Positions 61,734-64,000 of a stretch of DNA of 64,000 bases are shown here, piece after piece. Each line of letters begins with the position of its first letter. The first letter of the stretch is position 1. Source of the DNA: Lepiota brunneoincarnata. Taxonomy: Eukaryota > Basidiomycota > Agaricomycetes > Agaricales > Agaricaceae. The stretch covers positions 248,001-312,000 of the forward strand of contig JAEBUN010000031.1 of the NCBI GenBank assembly GCA_023014365.1. The letters are read 5' to 3'. Below the pieces are notes generated by a model. The model worked only from the letters and a program-made list of their open reading frames with translations, did not search any database and was not told the origin of the DNA. A program made the translations under genes and the position numbers.

Positions 61734-64000
61734 TCAAAGTGAGTGAAGAGGACCAGGCTTTGCAGGGTAAGAGGAATGAAAAGCCTCTACAAGATCTATA
61801 GCATGTTCAAGCTCGGTGGCTGGCAACCACGAGGACTCTTCTTCAGTGTCTTCGTAACCTAACCAGATGACTTTATAGAGGAGCTTGCACGCGCGGCGCC
61901 GATCGATCTTAGAGTCGACGATGCGGGCAATCTTGTATTCTGGTTCACCGTCAATGGAAACCGGCGCGGGCGGCGGATCCGATCGGGCGGGTATGGTGTT
62001 AGGTGTGGCTGGTTCAAGCATGGAAACATGGAAGACTGGGTGTACTCCATGCATGGAGTCGGGAAGTCGGAGTGTAAGGGAGTGAGTACCTGCTTGTGCA
62101 ATGATCTCATAAGGCCCAAGGTACTTTTCGGAGAGTTTTTTGGAGGGATGGGTGGTGCGGAAGAATTGGGCTTTCACGAATACCTTTTGTCCAACCTTGA
62201 AGTCCGGGGCGGGGAGTCGGCGGGCGTCGGCGGAGGTCTGATAACGTTGCTGGGCTAGCGCTATTTCGGACTTCAAGGTGGTGTGTAGGTCGTCGAGGTC
62301 AACAGCAAAATGGCGGGCCCGAGCGGAGGCGAGATCGCGTTCAGGATGAACTGTGATGTTCGGATGGTATCCTTTATTAGCGAAGAACGGGGAGATACCG
62401 GTGGTGGCACTAGGAGCGTTGTTGTAAGCGAACTCGGCTAGTGGTAGTAATTCGGACCAATTGTCCTGTTGGTAGTTACAGTAGACCCGAAGATATTGTT
62501 CGAGGGTCTGGTTGGTGCGTTCCGTCTGTCCGTCGCCTTCTGGATGGTAGCCCGAAGTGAAATGTAACTTCATATCGAGGGCTTGTCCCAATGAGTGGAA
62601 GAAGTGGGAGACGAATTCGGAGCCGCAGTCGGAGGTAACATGTTCAGGTACACCGTGCTTGGAGAAGACGTGGAGGACGAATAGGCGGGCGAGGTCGGAG
62701 GAGGTGACGGTATCATAAGTCGGGATGAAGAGGGATTGCTTGGTGAGTCTGTCAACGATTACTAGGATGGCGTCGTAGCCGGAGGAGGCAGGGAGTTTTT
62801 CGATGAAGTCCATGGAGATTGAAATCCAAGGGCGTTCGGGAATGGGGAGTTGTTTGAGGAGACCGTAGGGACGGTGGCGCTGGGGTTTAGACCTCATACA
62901 GGTGACACAAGACTTACAGAAATCCTTGACGAAGGTGCGGACACTAGGCCAGGTGTATTCGCGCCGGATGAGTTCTAGCGTTTTGTTCTGACCGAAGTGT
63001 CCGGCTAGGACATGATCATGCTTGTACTGGAGGACCCGAAGTCGGAGATTGTCGGCGTCAGGGACGTAGATTCTGTCGTCTAGTAGAAGGAAACCTTTAT
63101 CATTAACTGACCAACGGCCTTCTGGGCTAGCAAGGTGGGCGGAAGCGGTCGGATCCGCTGGTAGGGCGGCGAGGATATCGTGGTGTAGCTGGTCGAGATC
63201 CATGACCACAGCTGCGCGAAGGGAAGGGGCGTAAAGAGTGGTGGCACGGACGGAGGCCGCGAGTTGTTCATGAGTGAACACAGGCCGGAAGTTGTGCGGG
63301 TTGACCGATGCATAGTCGCTATTCCCCCCTTTAGGGTAGACGTCCCATCGTCTAGTTAGGGCGTCAGGCTTGGTACCGAGGCGGCCGGGTCGGAAACGGA
63401 TGACGAGGTGGAACTGGGATAGGAACTCGGACCAACGAGCTTGGCGGCGAGTGAGGATTTTGGTGGTGCAGAAGTATTCAAGGTTTTTGTGGTCGGTGAC
63501 TACATCAATAGTAAGAGGGGCACCCTCAAGATAGTGCCGCCAGATACGAAAAGCCTCGAATATCGCCAGGAGTTCCTTGTCGTGGGTGTCATAATTAAGT
63601 TCGGCCGTGTTAAAGGTGCGGGAATGGAATGCAACGGGATGGACCTCTCCATCGTCAGTGACGATAGAGAGGATTGCCGCAAGGGCGTAGTCGGAGGCGT
63701 CGGTCTCGACAATGATCTGAGCGTCGGGGACCCAAGGAGTGAGGACGGGGGCGGAGATAAATGCTTCCTTCAGGGAGTTAAAGGCCTCGCGACAATCATC
63801 AGTAAAATTCCACTTCACGTCTTTGCGGGTGAGGCGAGTGAGCGGAACGACGATGTCGGAGTATCCGTGAATGAAGCGACAGTAGAAATTGGTGAAGCCT
63901 AAGAAGGACTGGATGTCCTTGACTTTCTTAGGCTCAGGCCACTCCTGGATGGTCTTGACCTTAGATTGGTCCATTCGGAGGCCGTCGGGGGAGAGAATGT
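61734..64000 (-). CDS. pol: Pol of A5, partial at window edge, otherwise open
   Basis: Open from the window edge to the stop at 61734 (at least 746 residues from the DQSKVK Met, which is internal, not a true start). Covers the end of reverse transcriptase, RNase H (VETDASDYALAAIL), integrase with the DDE residues present (SMDFIEK, SDCGSEF, DGQTERTN) and chromodomain. Nearly identical to A4 over this range. Confidence 0.92.
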   Translation of the reverse strand, partial: ILSPDGLRMDQSKVKTIQEWPEPKKVKDIQSFLGFTNFYCRFIHGYSDIVVPLTRLTRKDVKWNFTDDCREAFNSLKEAFISAPVLTPWVPDAQIIVETDASDYALAAILSIVTDDGEVHPVAFHSRTFNTAELNYDTHDKELLAIFEAFRIWRHYLEGAPLTIDVVTDHKNLEYFCTTKILTRRQARWSEFLSQFHLVIRFRPGRLGTKPDALTRRWDVYPKGGNSDYASVNPHNFRPVFTHEQLAASVRATTLYAPSLRAAVVMDLDQLHHDILAALPADPTASAHLASPEGRWSVNDKGFLLLDDRIYVPDADNLRLRVLQYKHDHVLAGHFGQNKTLELIRREYTWPSVRTFVKDFCKSCVTCMRSKPQRHRPYGLLKQLPIPERPWISISMDFIEKLPASSGYDAILVIVDRLTKQSLFIPTYDTVTSSDLARLFVLHVFSKHGVPEHVTSDCGSEFVSHFFHSLGQALDMKLHFTSGYHPEGDGQTERTNQTLEQYLRVYCNYQQDNWSELLPLAEFAYNNAPSATTGISPFFANKGYHPNITVHPERDLASARARHFAVDLDDLHTTLKSEIALAQQRYQTSADARRLPAPDFKVGQKVFVKAQFFRTTHPSKKLSEKYLGPYEIIAQAGTHSLTLRLPDSMHGVHPVFHVSMLEPATPNTIPARSDPPPAPVSIDGEPEYKIARIVDSKIDRRRACKLLYKVIWLGYEDTEEESSWLPATELEHAIDLVEAFHSSYPAKPGPLHSL

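Larger units (their letters stand above)
59796..64000 (-). mobile_element. Gypsy element A5, cut by the right window edge
   Basis: Family A copy: 3' LTR 59796-60446, polypurine tract, antisense gene and pol up to the window end. Left flank pentamer is GTGTA; its partner lies outside. Pol and exons 2-3 of the antisense gene are nearly identical to A4, but the LTR-proximal part is divergent. Confidence 0.93.

Overview
The window looks like repeat-rich heterochromatin of an agaricomycete (mushroom-forming) fungus. The grounds are chromodomain Ty3/gypsy elements, a Tad-like LINE, a Tnp2-type (CACTA) transposase next to WD40 remnants, short GT-AG introns of about 50 bp, and heavy loss of CpG by transition in older copies. 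I cannot name the species. Almost every base belongs to a mobile element or its debris; I see no host housekeeping gene, tRNA, rRNA or CRISPR array.

Layout. 1-2995: two LINE pieces in opposite orientation ending in a poly(A). 3000-4008: unassigned. 4009-17560: gypsy A1 (decayed, plus strand), broken by a solo A-LTR (4229-4888) and by the full-length gypsy B1 (9316-17510), which sits inside the A1 3' LTR. 17561-18906: unassigned, with a Tc1-like helix-turn-helix scrap. 18907-19575: A-LTR. 19576-21757: remnant of a third gypsy family (C). 21758-47075: one old element (A3, minus strand) opened up by A2 (22315-29864), by a B solo LTR (34216-43136) that itself contains the near-intact A4 (34548-43076), and by a 1.3-kb unclassified insertion (44338-45636). 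47076-59795: a DNA-transposon neighbourhood (two WD40 remnants, Tnp2 transposase, companion proteins) carrying a solo A-LTR. 59796-64000: A5, running off the right edge. Most junctions are confirmed by 5-bp target duplications.

Family A (about 7.2 kb when undisturbed, about 660-bp LTRs) has gag, then pol in the -1 frame, and then, between pol and the 3' LTR and on the opposite strand, a three-exon gene with its own TATA box. Once spliced, that gene reads C-x2-C-x6-C-x9-C-x2-C-x6-C, the spacing of a fungal Zn2Cys6 cluster, between two charged helical regions. All five copies in the window keep the six cysteines, and A4 has the gene, gag and pol all open. This is the strongest candidate for an undescribed system: a retrotransposon carrying an antisense, intron-containing regulator-like gene.

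Family B (8.2 kb, 387-bp LTRs) has gag, pol with a chromodomain, and then two long overlapping frames. One has two zinc knuckles and the other is proline-rich; the arrangement recurs in family C. In both A and B the sequence just inside the 5' LTR is complementary to the predicted 5' end of the transcript, which implies Tf1-like self-priming of reverse transcription.
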